A stretch of DNA of 8,589 nt, taken from positions 1 to 8,589 of the forward strand of contig JAYUHO010000357.1 in the NCBI GenBank assembly GCA_043766915.1. Reading direction: 5' to 3'. Of this stretch, positions 1 to 6,357 are shown in pieces. The stretch's first letter is position 1, and each line of letters starts with the position of its first letter. The notes beneath the pieces are model-generated. The model was not told the origin of the DNA. It saw only the letters and a program-made list of their open reading frames with translations, and ran no database searches. The translations under genes and the position numbers were made by a program. The DNA is from JANNAT01 sp043766915. GTDB lineage: Bacteria > Pseudomonadota > Alphaproteobacteria > Rhodobacterales > Rhodobacteraceae.

Positions 1-238
1 CATCCAACGAGGTCACGCGAATGCCGCACTGCCGCGCCAGTGTTGCCGTACGGGTTGATGTGGGCACGCCGACAATTTTCAGCCCCTCTTCGCGCACCCG
101 CTCGCCCAGACAGCGCACCATCCAGGCGGCGGTTGATCCGGTGCCAAGCCCGACTTTCATGCCGTTTTCAACAAAGGCGACCGCGCGTTTGGCAGCAACA
201 AATTTGGCTTTGTCGATGGGGGACAATTCGGCGGGCAT
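1..238 (-). CDS. rpiA: Ribose-5-phosphate isomerase A, N-terminal part (runs off left edge)
   Basis: RpiA interconverts ribose 5-phosphate and ribulose 5-phosphate in the non-oxidative pentose phosphate pathway in the cytoplasm. The window holds the first 79 residues; the rest lies beyond base 1. The diagnostic phosphate-binding loop GLGTGSTAAWMV is at residues 30-41, followed by VPTSTRT at 58-64, which lines up with the SSSDAST-like segment of the Escherichia coli enzyme. The ATG at 238-236 is preceded on the minus strand by a good Shine-Dalgarno AGGAG (bases 249-245) six bases upstream, which fixes the start. A TATAAA-like -10 lies on the minus strand at 269-264, but its -35 is poor, so I do not list that promoter separately. 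The gene is divergent from mntH. The identification is firm from the loop; the C-terminal catalytic residues cannot be seen here. Confidence 0.93.
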   Translation of the reverse strand, partial: MPAELSPIDKAKFVAAKRAVAFVENGMKVGLGTGSTAAWMVRCLGERVREEGLKIVGVPTSTRTATLARQCGIRVTSLD

Positions 239-314
239 GGCAGTCTCCTGTTCTGTCGCGCCCTTTATAGGCAAAACGGGCCACAGGGGCGAGGGGGGAA
301 TTGCGAAAGGTGGA

Positions 315-342
315 TTGACAGTTCAGGGTCAAAGACTAGATT
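315..342 (+). promoter_or_regulatory. Predicted sigma-70-type promoter of mntH
   Basis: A perfect -35 hexamer TTGACA (315-320) is followed after 16 bases by TAGATT (337-342), a 4 of 6 match to the -10 consensus. Transcription would start near 349, about 24 bases before the mntH start codon. The hexamers and spacing are seen directly; promoter activity is inferred. The last base of the -10 is also the first base of the palindrome at 342-356, so a bound repressor would block polymerase. Confidence 0.55.
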
Positions 343-356
343 GAGAATAATTCGCA
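342..356. promoter_or_regulatory. Fur/Mur-like operator in front of mntH
   Basis: The bases TGAGAAT-A-ATTCGCA form a 7-1-7 inverted repeat in which six of seven pairs match. This is the layout of Fur-family boxes (TGATAAT-N-ATTATCA). In alphaproteobacteria the Fur homologue often acts as Mur, a manganese-responsive repressor of Mn uptake genes such as mntH and sitABCD. Here the site covers the predicted transcription start of a Mn transporter, which fits Mn-dependent repression. The palindrome is seen directly; the name of the regulator is inferred from the target gene. An iron-responsive Fur could bind instead. Confidence 0.55.
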
Positions 357-372
357 TTAACAGGAAGCGTTC

Positions 373-1728
373 ATGTCCGAGTCGAGCCAATCGTCGGCCT
401 TTAATCTGCAAGCCTTGGACTGGCGGCACCCGCGCGGCGAAGCGGCGCTGTCCGAGGTCAACCGGTCCATCGTGGTTCCGGCAGGCACATGGCGCAAGTT
501 CGCAGCCTTTCTTGGCCCCGGTTATCTGGTGGCCGTGGGTTATATGGACCCCGGCAATTGGGCCACCAGCATCGCGGGGGGGTCGAAATTTGGCTATACG
601 CTGCTGGTGGTGGCGTTGATTTCCAACCTGATGGCGATTGTGCTGCAGTCTTTGTGTGCCCGGCTTGCCATCGCATCGGGCCGCGATCTGGCCCAGGCCT
701 GCCGTGATGCGTTTCCGCGCTGGGTGTCGTTGCCACTGTGGCTGATGGCGGAAATAGCAATTATTGCCACCGATGTGGCCGAGGTGATCGGCACCGCAAT
801 CGGGTTAAACCTGCTGTTTGGCATCCCGCTGGAATTGGGCGTATTGATTACGGCGCTGGATGTTTTTCTGATATTATGGCTGCAAAACAAGGGTTTTCGC
901 TGGCTTGAGGCCTTTGTCATCACCTTGTTGGGGGTCATAACCGCCAGTTTTGGCATTCAGATTTTTCTGGTCGATCCGGTGTGGGGCGATGTGATCCGGG
1001 GCTTTGCGCCAACGGTGGATATCATCCGTAACCCGGACATGCTGTATCTGGCGCTGGGAATTTTGGGCGCAACCGTGATGCCGCATAACCTGTATCTGCA
1101 TTCGGCCATCGTTCAAACCCGCGCCTATGGCGATACCTTGCCCGAAAAACGACAGGCGTTGCGCTTTGCCACGATTGATTCGACGATCGCGCTGACCTTC
1201 GCGCTGTTCATCAACGCGTCGATCCTGATTTTGGCCGCCGCCAGTTTCAACGCCACCGGGCAAACCGAAGTTTCACAGATTGAGGATGCGCATAAACTGC
1301 TGGGGCCGTTGCTGGGCGCGGGCTTTGCACCGACCCTGTTTGCAGTGGCGCTTTTGGCATGCGGATTGAATTCGACTGTGACCGCCACCCTGGCAGGCCA
1401 GGCGGTGATGGAAGGATTCCTGCAAATCCGCCTTCCCCCGTGGTTGCGACGGCTGGTCACGCGGGCGATTGCAATTATTCCGGCAGCGGGGGTGACGATT
1501 TTTTACGGCAGTTCCGGGACAGGCGAGTTGTTGGTGCTGACGCAAGTGATCCTGTCGTTGCAGTTGTCTTTTGCGGTGGTGCCTTTGGTGATGTTCACCA
1601 CGAACCGGGCAAAGATGGGTGAGATGGTGGCCCCGCTTTGGCTGGGACTGCTGGCAGCGCTGATCGCTGTGGTGATTGTCGCGCTGAACCTGAAGTTGCT
1701 GGTCGATTTTTCCGGGTTGTTGGCCTAA
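373..1728 (+). CDS. mntH: Nramp-family divalent metal (Mn2+/Fe2+) transporter MntH
   Basis: This is a 451-residue inner-membrane protein of the Nramp family, which imports Mn(II), and often Fe(II), by proton coupling. Both metal-binding signatures are intact: DPGN at residues 59-62 in the first membrane helix and MPHN at 236-239 in the sixth. The family segment around helix 3 (AEIAIIATDVAEVIG, 126-140) and the helix 8 motif (GLNSTVTATLAGQAVMEGF, 331-349) are also present. Hydrophobic segments are consistent with about 11 helices, with a hydrophilic N-terminal tail of about 40 residues. Length is typical of proton-dependent MntH. The ATG follows AGGAAG (362-367) with five bases between. A promoter and a Fur/Mur-like box lie directly upstream, pointing to metal-controlled expression. 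The gene is monocistronic: rpiA is divergent and the next gene is convergent. The family is certain; preference for Mn over Fe is inferred from motif and operator. Confidence 0.95.
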   Translation: MSESSQSSAFNLQALDWRHPRGEAALSEVNRSIVVPAGTWRKFAAFLGPGYLVAVGYMDPGNWATSIAGGSKFGYTLLVVALISNLMAIVLQSLCARLAIASGRDLAQACRDAFPRWVSLPLWLMAEIAIIATDVAEVIGTAIGLNLLFGIPLELGVLITALDVFLILWLQNKGFRWLEAFVITLLGVITASFGIQIFLVDPVWGDVIRGFAPTVDIIRNPDMLYLALGILGATVMPHNLYLHSAIVQTRAYGDTLPEKRQALRFATIDSTIALTFALFINASILILAAASFNATGQTEVSQIEDAHKLLGPLLGAGFAPTLFAVALLACGLNSTVTATLAGQAVMEGFLQIRLPPWLRRLVTRAIAIIPAAGVTIFYGSSGTGELLVLTQVILSLQLSFAVVPLVMFTTNRAKMGEMVAPLWLGLLAALIAVVIVALNLKLLVDFSGLLA

Positions 1729-1746
1729 CACTTGCGTTATTTTTTT
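1726..1746 (+). terminator. Weak candidate terminator of mntH
   Basis: A four-base stem TAAC (1726-1729, starting at the stop codon) and GTTA (1736-1739) encloses a six-base loop and is followed by seven T (1740-1746). The T-run in the right place supports termination, but the stem is short and AT-rich, so the call is weak. I see no matching run of A that would serve the convergent gene from the other side. Confidence 0.3.
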
Positions 1747-1800
1747 GCCCCGATCCGGCTGCCCGGCCAAAATGGGGGGATTTCGGACCTGTAGGAGCGA

Positions 1801-2400
1801 TTATAAATCTGGCTTAAACAGTTTGATCATCGCGTCCACCTCGGCCACCGTAACCTGCCCGTCTTTGTCGGTGTCAAATCCCATGAAACCCATCACTACC
1901 GCCTCATCTTCCGCAGACAGATTGTCCATCGCGTCCAATTGCGCCAGATCGCGCATTTCGGTCCAACTGACCGATCCATCGCGGTTCAGATCCGCCGCCT
2001 GATGCGCAAACCGCAAGCGGCCCCGCGCATTGGCCGCCAAGGTACTGGCGCGCGCGGTAGTTTCATCATCGGTGACCGCCCCGTCATTGTCCAGATCAGC
2101 ATCGAGAAAAGACCGCAGCGTGCGTGCCCGCGTGCTTGCGCGTTGCAAGCCGACATAGCGTGCCAGACCCGCCGTATCTATCGCGCCATCGCGACCATAG
2201 CCCCAGATCAACCGCCCCGCTTCTTGCACGAACCGGTCTGGCGCGGATCGCAGGCGTTTGACTGTTTGGCCGGGCAGCGCCTTGGTGGCCGCCACCACCT
2301 CTGGTGCGATTTCGGCTGCAGGTTTGTCGGCAACCGTTTGCGCAGCCAGCCCAACCGGACACATCCCTGACACCAGACCTAAAATCACCAATAATCGCAT
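1801..2400 (-). CDS. Exported EF-hand calcium-binding protein
   Basis: The 199-residue protein has an N-terminal hydrophobic segment (residues 2-20, starting MRLLVIL) ending in Ala-rich sequence, typical of a Sec signal peptide. Cys14 is not in a lipobox, so a lipoprotein is unlikely. Three complete 12-residue EF-hand loops follow: DLDNDGAVTDDE (102-113), DLNRDGSVSWTE (137-148) and DTDKDGQVTVAE (176-187). Each has acidic or Asn residues at positions 1, 3 and 5, Gly at 6 and Glu at 12. A fourth, degraded loop, GYGRDGAIDTAG (67-78), falls on the same 35-39 residue spacing but has lost its ligands at positions 1, 3 and 12. The protein is therefore likely a periplasmic or secreted Ca2+ binder; its partner is unknown. 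The ATG is preceded by AGAGGT five bases upstream (2411-2406 on the minus strand). It is convergent with mntH and has no obvious operon partner. Confidence 0.88.
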   Translation of the reverse strand: MRLLVILGLVSGMCPVGLAAQTVADKPAAEIAPEVVAATKALPGQTVKRLRSAPDRFVQEAGRLIWGYGRDGAIDTAGLARYVGLQRASTRARTLRSFLDADLDNDGAVTDDETTARASTLAANARGRLRFAHQAADLNRDGSVSWTEMRDLAQLDAMDNLSAEDEAVVMGFMGFDTDKDGQVTVAEVDAMIKLFKPDL

Positions 2401-2550
2401 TTTGCACCTCTGGGCGCCACTCTGCCCTGATTCCGGTTAACAAAAGATGATCACCTGCCCCCAACGCCGTTTTGACATCGCAAGCGTCGGTTTTGGCACT
2501 GGTCGCAGGACGCGCGCCGCGCCATACTCAACCAGAAAATGGGGGCCCGC

Positions 2551-3216
2551 ATGTATACGTTGCACTATTCGCCGGATACCGCATCATTGGTGGTCCGCAT
2601 CGTTATGGTCGAGTTGGACGTCCCCCATCAAAGCCTGCTCATCGACCGCGAGGCAGGCCAGCTGACCAGTCCGGCCTACCGGGCGATGCATCCGTTAAGT
2701 CTGATCCCGGCGATGGAAACCCCCGACGGGCCGATGTTTGAGACAGCAGCGATGCTTTTGTACGTGTCGGATCGCCATCCCGGATTGGCCCCGTCACCAG
2801 ACAGCCCACAGCGTGCTGCGTTTTTGAAGTGGCTGTTTTTCACCTCGACCAACATTCACACCTGTTTGTTGCAACTGTTTTATCCCGAACGGGTGGCGGG
2901 CGAGGCGGTTGTGCAGCCTGTGATGGAGCATGCCCGGGTGCGGATGCAAACCTATCTGACCGTGCTGGATGAAATGGTGGCGCGCGATGCACCAGACTGG
3001 ATGTCGCCCGATAAGCCCGGTCTGATGGGGTATTATGTGGGCATGCTGATGCGCTGGCTGGCCAGCTTTGGCCCGGGGCATCCATCCTATTTTCGGTCGG
3101 CTCAGTTTCCCGCCCTTCATGCGGTTTTGGCCGCGCACGAGGCACGCGCGGCGGCCTTGGGCGTGGCTGTGGATGAAAATCTGGGGCCGACCCTGTTTAC
3201 CAACCCCGCCTATTGA
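2551..3216 (+). CDS. Glutathione S-transferase-like protein
   Basis: The protein has 221 residues from the ATG at 2551, the usual GST length. The N-terminal thioredoxin-like half begins MYTLHYSPDTASLVV and carries the cis-proline segment LIPAM (51-55, Pro53) and the glutathione-binding segment ETAAMLLYV (64-72). The C-terminal half is helical (about 88-205). Aligned to beta-class GSTs, whose start reads YYSPGACSL, the catalytic Cys10 position is Ala11 here, so a Ser or Tyr mechanism, or a non-enzymatic role, should be considered. I chose 2551 because family members begin at this point and a G-rich GGGGG lies just upstream. An in-frame ATG at 2539 would add four residues but has no ribosome site. 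The stop is 25 bp before the serine dehydratase gene, so the two may be co-transcribed. The substrate is unknown. Confidence 0.85.
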   Translation: MYTLHYSPDTASLVVRIVMVELDVPHQSLLIDREAGQLTSPAYRAMHPLSLIPAMETPDGPMFETAAMLLYVSDRHPGLAPSPDSPQRAAFLKWLFFTSTNIHTCLLQLFYPERVAGEAVVQPVMEHARVRMQTYLTVLDEMVARDAPDWMSPDKPGLMGYYVGMLMRWLASFGPGHPSYFRSAQFPALHAVLAAHEARAAALGVAVDENLGPTLFTNPAY

Positions 3217-3241
3217 CCCCTGACATTCAGAAAGCGCGCCC

Positions 3242-4621
3242 ATGTTTCTTTCGGTTTTCGATATGTTCAAGGTGGGTGTTGGCCCGTCATCTTCGCATAC
3301 CATGGGGCCGATGGTCGCGGCGGCGCGGTTTTTGAACACGCTGCGACGCAGCCCGTTTCATCCAAAAGGCTTGCGCGCATCATTGCACGGATCCCTGGCA
3401 TTTACCGGGATCGGTCATGCCACCGACCGCGCCACAATTCTGGGGCTTGCAGGGTTTGAGCCTGCGACATATGACGCCGACCGCGCCGAGGCAGCGCTGG
3501 CAGCGATCCATCTGCACCATGTCATCACTGCCGAAGGCCTGCCGCCGTTGTCGTTCAATCCCGCGCAGGATTTGGTGTTTGATTATGGCCCCGCCCTGCC
3601 CGGCCATGCCAATGGGATGATCCTGAAGGCTACCGACGCCCAAGGCGATGTGATCTTGCAAGAGACTTATTATTCGATTGGTGGTGGATTTGTTCTGACC
3701 GCCGATGAGATGGCCGAGTCTGGCGGCGCAAAATCCAAGCAGCGCGCCGATGTGCCGTATCCGTTCGAATCCGCCGCCGAAATGCTGGAGATGGCGGCCA
3801 AATCCGGCCTTTCCATCGCGGCCATGAAACGGGCCAATGAGTTGAAACATCGCACAGGGGCCGAGTTGGACGCAGGCATGGCGCGAATCTGGGCGGTGAT
3901 GAACGACTGTATTTCGCGCGGCATGGATGGCACGGGGATATTGCCCGGTGGGTTGAAAGTGCGCCGCCGCGCCAAGGGTATCCACGATGCGCTGATAGCC
4001 GAGCGCGGATTGAACTTTACCCCGCCCCACACCACCAATGACTGGATGAGCCTCTATGCCATGGCGGTGAACGAAGAAAACGCCGCCGGGGGACAGGTGG
4101 TCACCGCGCCGACCAACGGGGCGGCGGGCGTGGTGCCGGCGGTGCTGCGATACTATCTTGATCATGTGCCGGGGGCATCGACGAGCAAGATCGGAGAGTT
4201 TCTGCTGACCGCCGCGGCCATCGGTGGGCTGGTCAAACACAACGCCTCAATCTCGGGGGCCGAATGCGGCTGTCAGGCCGAGGTGGGGTCAGCCGCCGCG
4301 ATGGCCGCCGCCGCCTTTGCCGCCGTGCTGGGGGGCACTGTGATGCAGGTGGAAAACGCCGCCGAAATTGCCTTGGAGCATCATCTGGGCATGACCTGCG
4401 ATCCGGTGGCGGGGCTGGTGCAGGTGCCGTGCATTGAACGCAACGGTCTGGGTGCCATCAAGGCGGTGTCGGCCGCCAGTCTGGCGTTGCGCGGCGATGG
4501 CATTCATTTGGTATCGCTGGATGTCTGTATTGAAACCATGCGCCAGACCGGGCGCGACATGAATGAGAAGTATAAGGAAACCTCGCTGGGTGGGTTGGCC
4601 GTGAACGTGCCAAATTGCTAG
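3242..4621 (+). CDS. sdaA: L-serine ammonia-lyase (L-serine dehydratase), iron-sulfur, single-chain
   Basis: This cytoplasmic enzyme deaminates L-serine to pyruvate and ammonia using a [4Fe-4S] cluster. The 459 residues match the usual single-chain form, with the beta domain at the N-terminus (SVFDMFKVGVGPSSSHTMGP, residues 4-23) and the catalytic alpha domain following. The segment TAPTNGAAGVVPAV (288-301) is typical. Candidate cluster ligands are Cys344 (in ECGCQAEVGSAAAM), Cys386 (TCDPVAG) and Cys397 (VPCIERNG). The chain ends in Cys459; in the Legionella pneumophila enzyme the equivalent last Cys folds into the active site and occupies the cluster until serine displaces it. There is no separate ACT domain. 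The start codon is the family's usual one, although no strong Shine-Dalgarno is seen. It lies 25 bp after the GST-like gene; a GC hairpin follows the stop. sdaA versus sdaB naming cannot be decided from sequence. Confidence 0.96.
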   Translation: MFLSVFDMFKVGVGPSSSHTMGPMVAAARFLNTLRRSPFHPKGLRASLHGSLAFTGIGHATDRATILGLAGFEPATYDADRAEAALAAIHLHHVITAEGLPPLSFNPAQDLVFDYGPALPGHANGMILKATDAQGDVILQETYYSIGGGFVLTADEMAESGGAKSKQRADVPYPFESAAEMLEMAAKSGLSIAAMKRANELKHRTGAELDAGMARIWAVMNDCISRGMDGTGILPGGLKVRRRAKGIHDALIAERGLNFTPPHTTNDWMSLYAMAVNEENAAGGQVVTAPTNGAAGVVPAVLRYYLDHVPGASTSKIGEFLLTAAAIGGLVKHNASISGAECGCQAEVGSAAAMAAAAFAAVLGGTVMQVENAAEIALEHHLGMTCDPVAGLVQVPCIERNGLGAIKAVSAASLALRGDGIHLVSLDVCIETMRQTGRDMNEKYKETSLGGLAVNVPNC

Positions 4622-4627
4622 TGCTCT

Positions 4628-4649
4628 GGCCGCCTAGAAATCGGCGGCC
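4628..4649. other. GC-rich hairpin between sdaA and the permease gene
   Basis: The bases GGCCGCC (4628-4634) and GGCGGCC (4643-4649) form a perfect seven-pair GC stem around the loop TAGAAATC, beginning seven bases after the sdaA stop codon. No T-run follows, so it is not a standard intrinsic terminator. It could protect the sdaA mRNA 3' end, lower expression of the next gene, or cause partial termination. The structure is seen directly; the role is inferred. Confidence 0.5.
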
Positions 4650-4676
4650 CCAACGCGGTGGTTACGGTCCGCAAAG

Positions 4677-5609
4677 ATGACCCAAAACCGCACTCTTTTT
4701 GGCATGGGATTAATGCTGGCATTTTGTGTGCTGGCACCGCTCTTGGACGCCTGCGCGAAACTGGCGACCGAAACCATCCCGGTTGGCCAGATCACCACAG
4801 CGCGGTTTGTGGTGCAGGCGGCGCTGATGATCCCGATTGCGATGATGATGCGGCTGGACTGGCGGGTGTCGCGGCGCACTTTGTCGCTGTTGCTGTTGCG
4901 GGCCGTGTTGTTGATTGTGTCGACCTATTTCTTTGTTGCGGCAACGTCCGTGATGCCAATCGCCGATGCGCTGGCGATCGTGTTTGTCGAGCCGTTCATC
5001 TTGCTGCTGCTGGGGCATCTGATCTTTGGCAATCCGGTGGGGCCGCGTCGCATTGCGGCTTCGGTCGTGGGGTTTATGGGTGCTTTGCTGGTGATCCAGC
5101 CCTCGATTGCGAATTACGGCTTGGTCGCGCTGCTGCCGCTGGGCACGGCACTGCTGTTTGCGCTTTACATGCTGGTGACCCAAGCCGTTGCGGTGTCTTT
5201 GCATCCGGTGATGCAGCAATTGCACACATCTTTGATCGGGGCCGCAATCTGCGTGCCCGCCCTGATTTTGGCCGACGGCAGCGGCCTGCCCGCACTGGAC
5301 CCGGTGATGCCGCAGGGGGCTGCCTGGATTTGGCTGTTCGGCGTGGGGTTTTGGGCGGCGGCCTCGCATATGTGCATGACCGTGGCGCTGCGCTATGCAC
5401 CGGCATCAACCGTGGCGCCGCTACACTATCTTGAGATCGTTATGGCGGTTTTTCTGGGCTATGTGATTTTTGGCGATTTCCCAAATACACTGACATGGGC
5501 GGGTATCGGGGTGATCGTTTCCTCGGGCCTTTATGTGATCCACCGCGAACGGATCAGTGCAGGCCAAGCCCGCGCAGGGCTGCCGCCAAAGCGCGCAGCG
5601 GCAGAATGA
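4677..5609 (+). CDS. EamA/DMT-superfamily membrane permease
   Basis: The 310-residue protein has about ten hydrophobic helices arranged as two EamA repeats (about 8-140 and 149-288), the layout of drug/metabolite transporters that export or import small molecules across the inner membrane. The repeat signature appears twice: VEPFILLLLGHLIFGN (104-119) and LEIVMAVFLGYVIFGDFP (252-269), each with the acidic residue before the helix. Short loops and a basic C-terminal tail (about 289-310) suggest cytoplasmic termini. No clear Shine-Dalgarno precedes the ATG at 4677, and in-frame ATGs at 4704 and 4713 would truncate helix 1, so I keep the first. It lies 55 bp after sdaA behind a hairpin and may be read through from it. 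An amino acid or related substrate is only a guess from that position. The last 18 codons overlap thiN on the other strand. Confidence 0.88.
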   Translation: MTQNRTLFGMGLMLAFCVLAPLLDACAKLATETIPVGQITTARFVVQAALMIPIAMMMRLDWRVSRRTLSLLLLRAVLLIVSTYFFVAATSVMPIADALAIVFVEPFILLLLGHLIFGNPVGPRRIAASVVGFMGALLVIQPSIANYGLVALLPLGTALLFALYMLVTQAVAVSLHPVMQQLHTSLIGAAICVPALILADGSGLPALDPVMPQGAAWIWLFGVGFWAAASHMCMTVALRYAPASTVAPLHYLEIVMAVFLGYVIFGDFPNTLTWAGIGVIVSSGLYVIHRERISAGQARAGLPPKRAAAE

Positions 5610-6216
5610 CCAGCATTTTGTCGGCATCAAACCGCAGGTGAACCTGCCGTGCAGATACTTCGTTTGAGGTGCCAATCACGCCATCCGGGGCAAACGTCAA
5701 CCCATTGATCGGCCAACGCAGCCCAACGCTGTGCCCCGTCACCGCCCCCATCGGAAACAGCGACAACCGCGTGCCGACGGGCAAGGTCAAGTCCAGTTTG
5801 CGCGGGGCCAGAAATGTCACATCTTTGGGGCCAAGAATGAGACAGCGGCGATCCGGTTGGCGCGCCAGCGTGTTCAACACCGCCAAACTGTGGTCCATCC
5901 GCGCGCCAGCGAATCCCAGACCCAGGACGAAAGGTGCCTTAATTGACCGCAACGCTTTGTCAAAATCGGTCGTCTCTTGTTCGGCAATTGGAAACAACCG
6001 GTCCGACAGTCGCGCACGCGCCGCAACAGTGATCGAATCAAAGTCACCAATCACGGCTTTCGGCACGGCGTTCATCTGCAAAATCCGGTCTGCCCCCCCG
6101 TCCGCCCCAACGATTACAGGAGCAAACTTCAGCGCGCGCGCAAGTGCCGCCTTGCCAAACGGTCCGCCTCCTGCCAGCGTAACAGCCTGCAATGAGTCGA
6201 CAATCACTTGGTCCAT
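5554..6216 (-). CDS. thiN: Thiamine diphosphokinase
   Basis: This cytoplasmic kinase transfers a diphosphate group from ATP to thiamine to make thiamine diphosphate, the cofactor of pyruvate dehydrogenase and transketolase. In the 220-residue form the family motifs occur in order: ADGGAD (38-43), GDFDSI (57-62), TTDFDKAL (82-89), GARMDHSLA (104-112) and GTSNEV (182-187). These are the ATP/Mg and thiamine sites. I start at the ATG at 6216 because the canonical N-terminus begins there. The frame stays open upstream to a TTG at 6270, and a GTG at 6264 has AAGGA (6275-6271) six bases before it, so an 16-residue longer form is possible. No THI-box (TPP riboswitch) sequence is seen upstream. The 3' end overlaps the permease gene by 56 bp, tail to tail. 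Confidence 0.9.
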   Translation of the reverse strand: MDQVIVDSLQAVTLAGGGPFGKAALARALKFAPVIVGADGGADRILQMNAVPKAVIGDFDSITVAARARLSDRLFPIAEQETTDFDKALRSIKAPFVLGLGFAGARMDHSLAVLNTLARQPDRRCLILGPKDVTFLAPRKLDLTLPVGTRLSLFPMGAVTGHSVGLRWPINGLTFAPDGVIGTSNEVSARQVHLRFDADKMLVILPLRALAAALRGLGLH

Positions 6217-6275
6217 CACGATATTGTTCTTCCAATTGCGGCAATCTGCCCGGTGCAAGAACACAATCAATCCTT

Positions 6276-6292
6276 CAAATCACCCTGATTTG
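6276..6292. promoter_or_regulatory. Perfect 17-bp palindrome in the divergent thiN / large-protein intergenic region
   Basis: The bases CAAATCA-CCC-TGATTTG form a perfect 7-3-7 inverted repeat, 59 bases upstream of the chosen thiN start and 65 bases upstream of the divergent large gene. The symmetry and location suit a dimeric repressor or activator site serving one or both genes. It could also act as a small hairpin in the thiN leader. It does not match FNR (TTGAT-N4-ATCAA) or Fur boxes. The regulator is unknown, and promoters on either side are not clear. Confidence 0.45.
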
Positions 6293-6357
6293 TCCATGTA
6301 TTAGATCGGCAATGGGTGCAAATAGACCCGGTGAAGTAGTGAAAAGGCGAGCATCCT

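Noticed and set aside
1273..1770. 165-codon open frame on the minus strand across the 3' part of mntH
   Set aside because: Its product is Gln/His/Arg-rich in the manner of an antisense reading of a GC-rich gene. The plus-strand frame has all the Nramp motifs.
1741..1800. Shared bidirectional terminator between mntH and the EF-hand gene
   Set aside because: CCGG repeats and C/G runs are present, but no stem on the minus strand is followed by a T-run. Only the weak plus-strand candidate was kept.
2494..2508. Possible sigma-54 promoter (TGGCAC followed by GC) upstream of the GST-like gene
   Set aside because: The GC of the -12 element falls two bases too close to the GG of the -24 element, and sigma-54 spacing is strict.
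3380..4240. 286-codon minus-strand open frame inside the serine dehydratase gene
   Set aside because: It is the antisense shadow of sdaA with His/Arg/Gly-rich composition and no family resemblance. The sense strand encodes a complete, motif-bearing enzyme.
5669..6304. 211-codon plus-strand open frame opposite thiN
   Set aside because: It mirrors the thiamine diphosphokinase frame, which has five ordered family motifs. The plus-strand product has no recognisable domain.
6217..6357. TPP riboswitch (THI box) in front of thiN
   Set aside because: None of the conserved THI-box blocks (CTGAGA, ACC...TGAACCTGATCTGG) is present on the minus strand, and the gap is too short to hold the full element.
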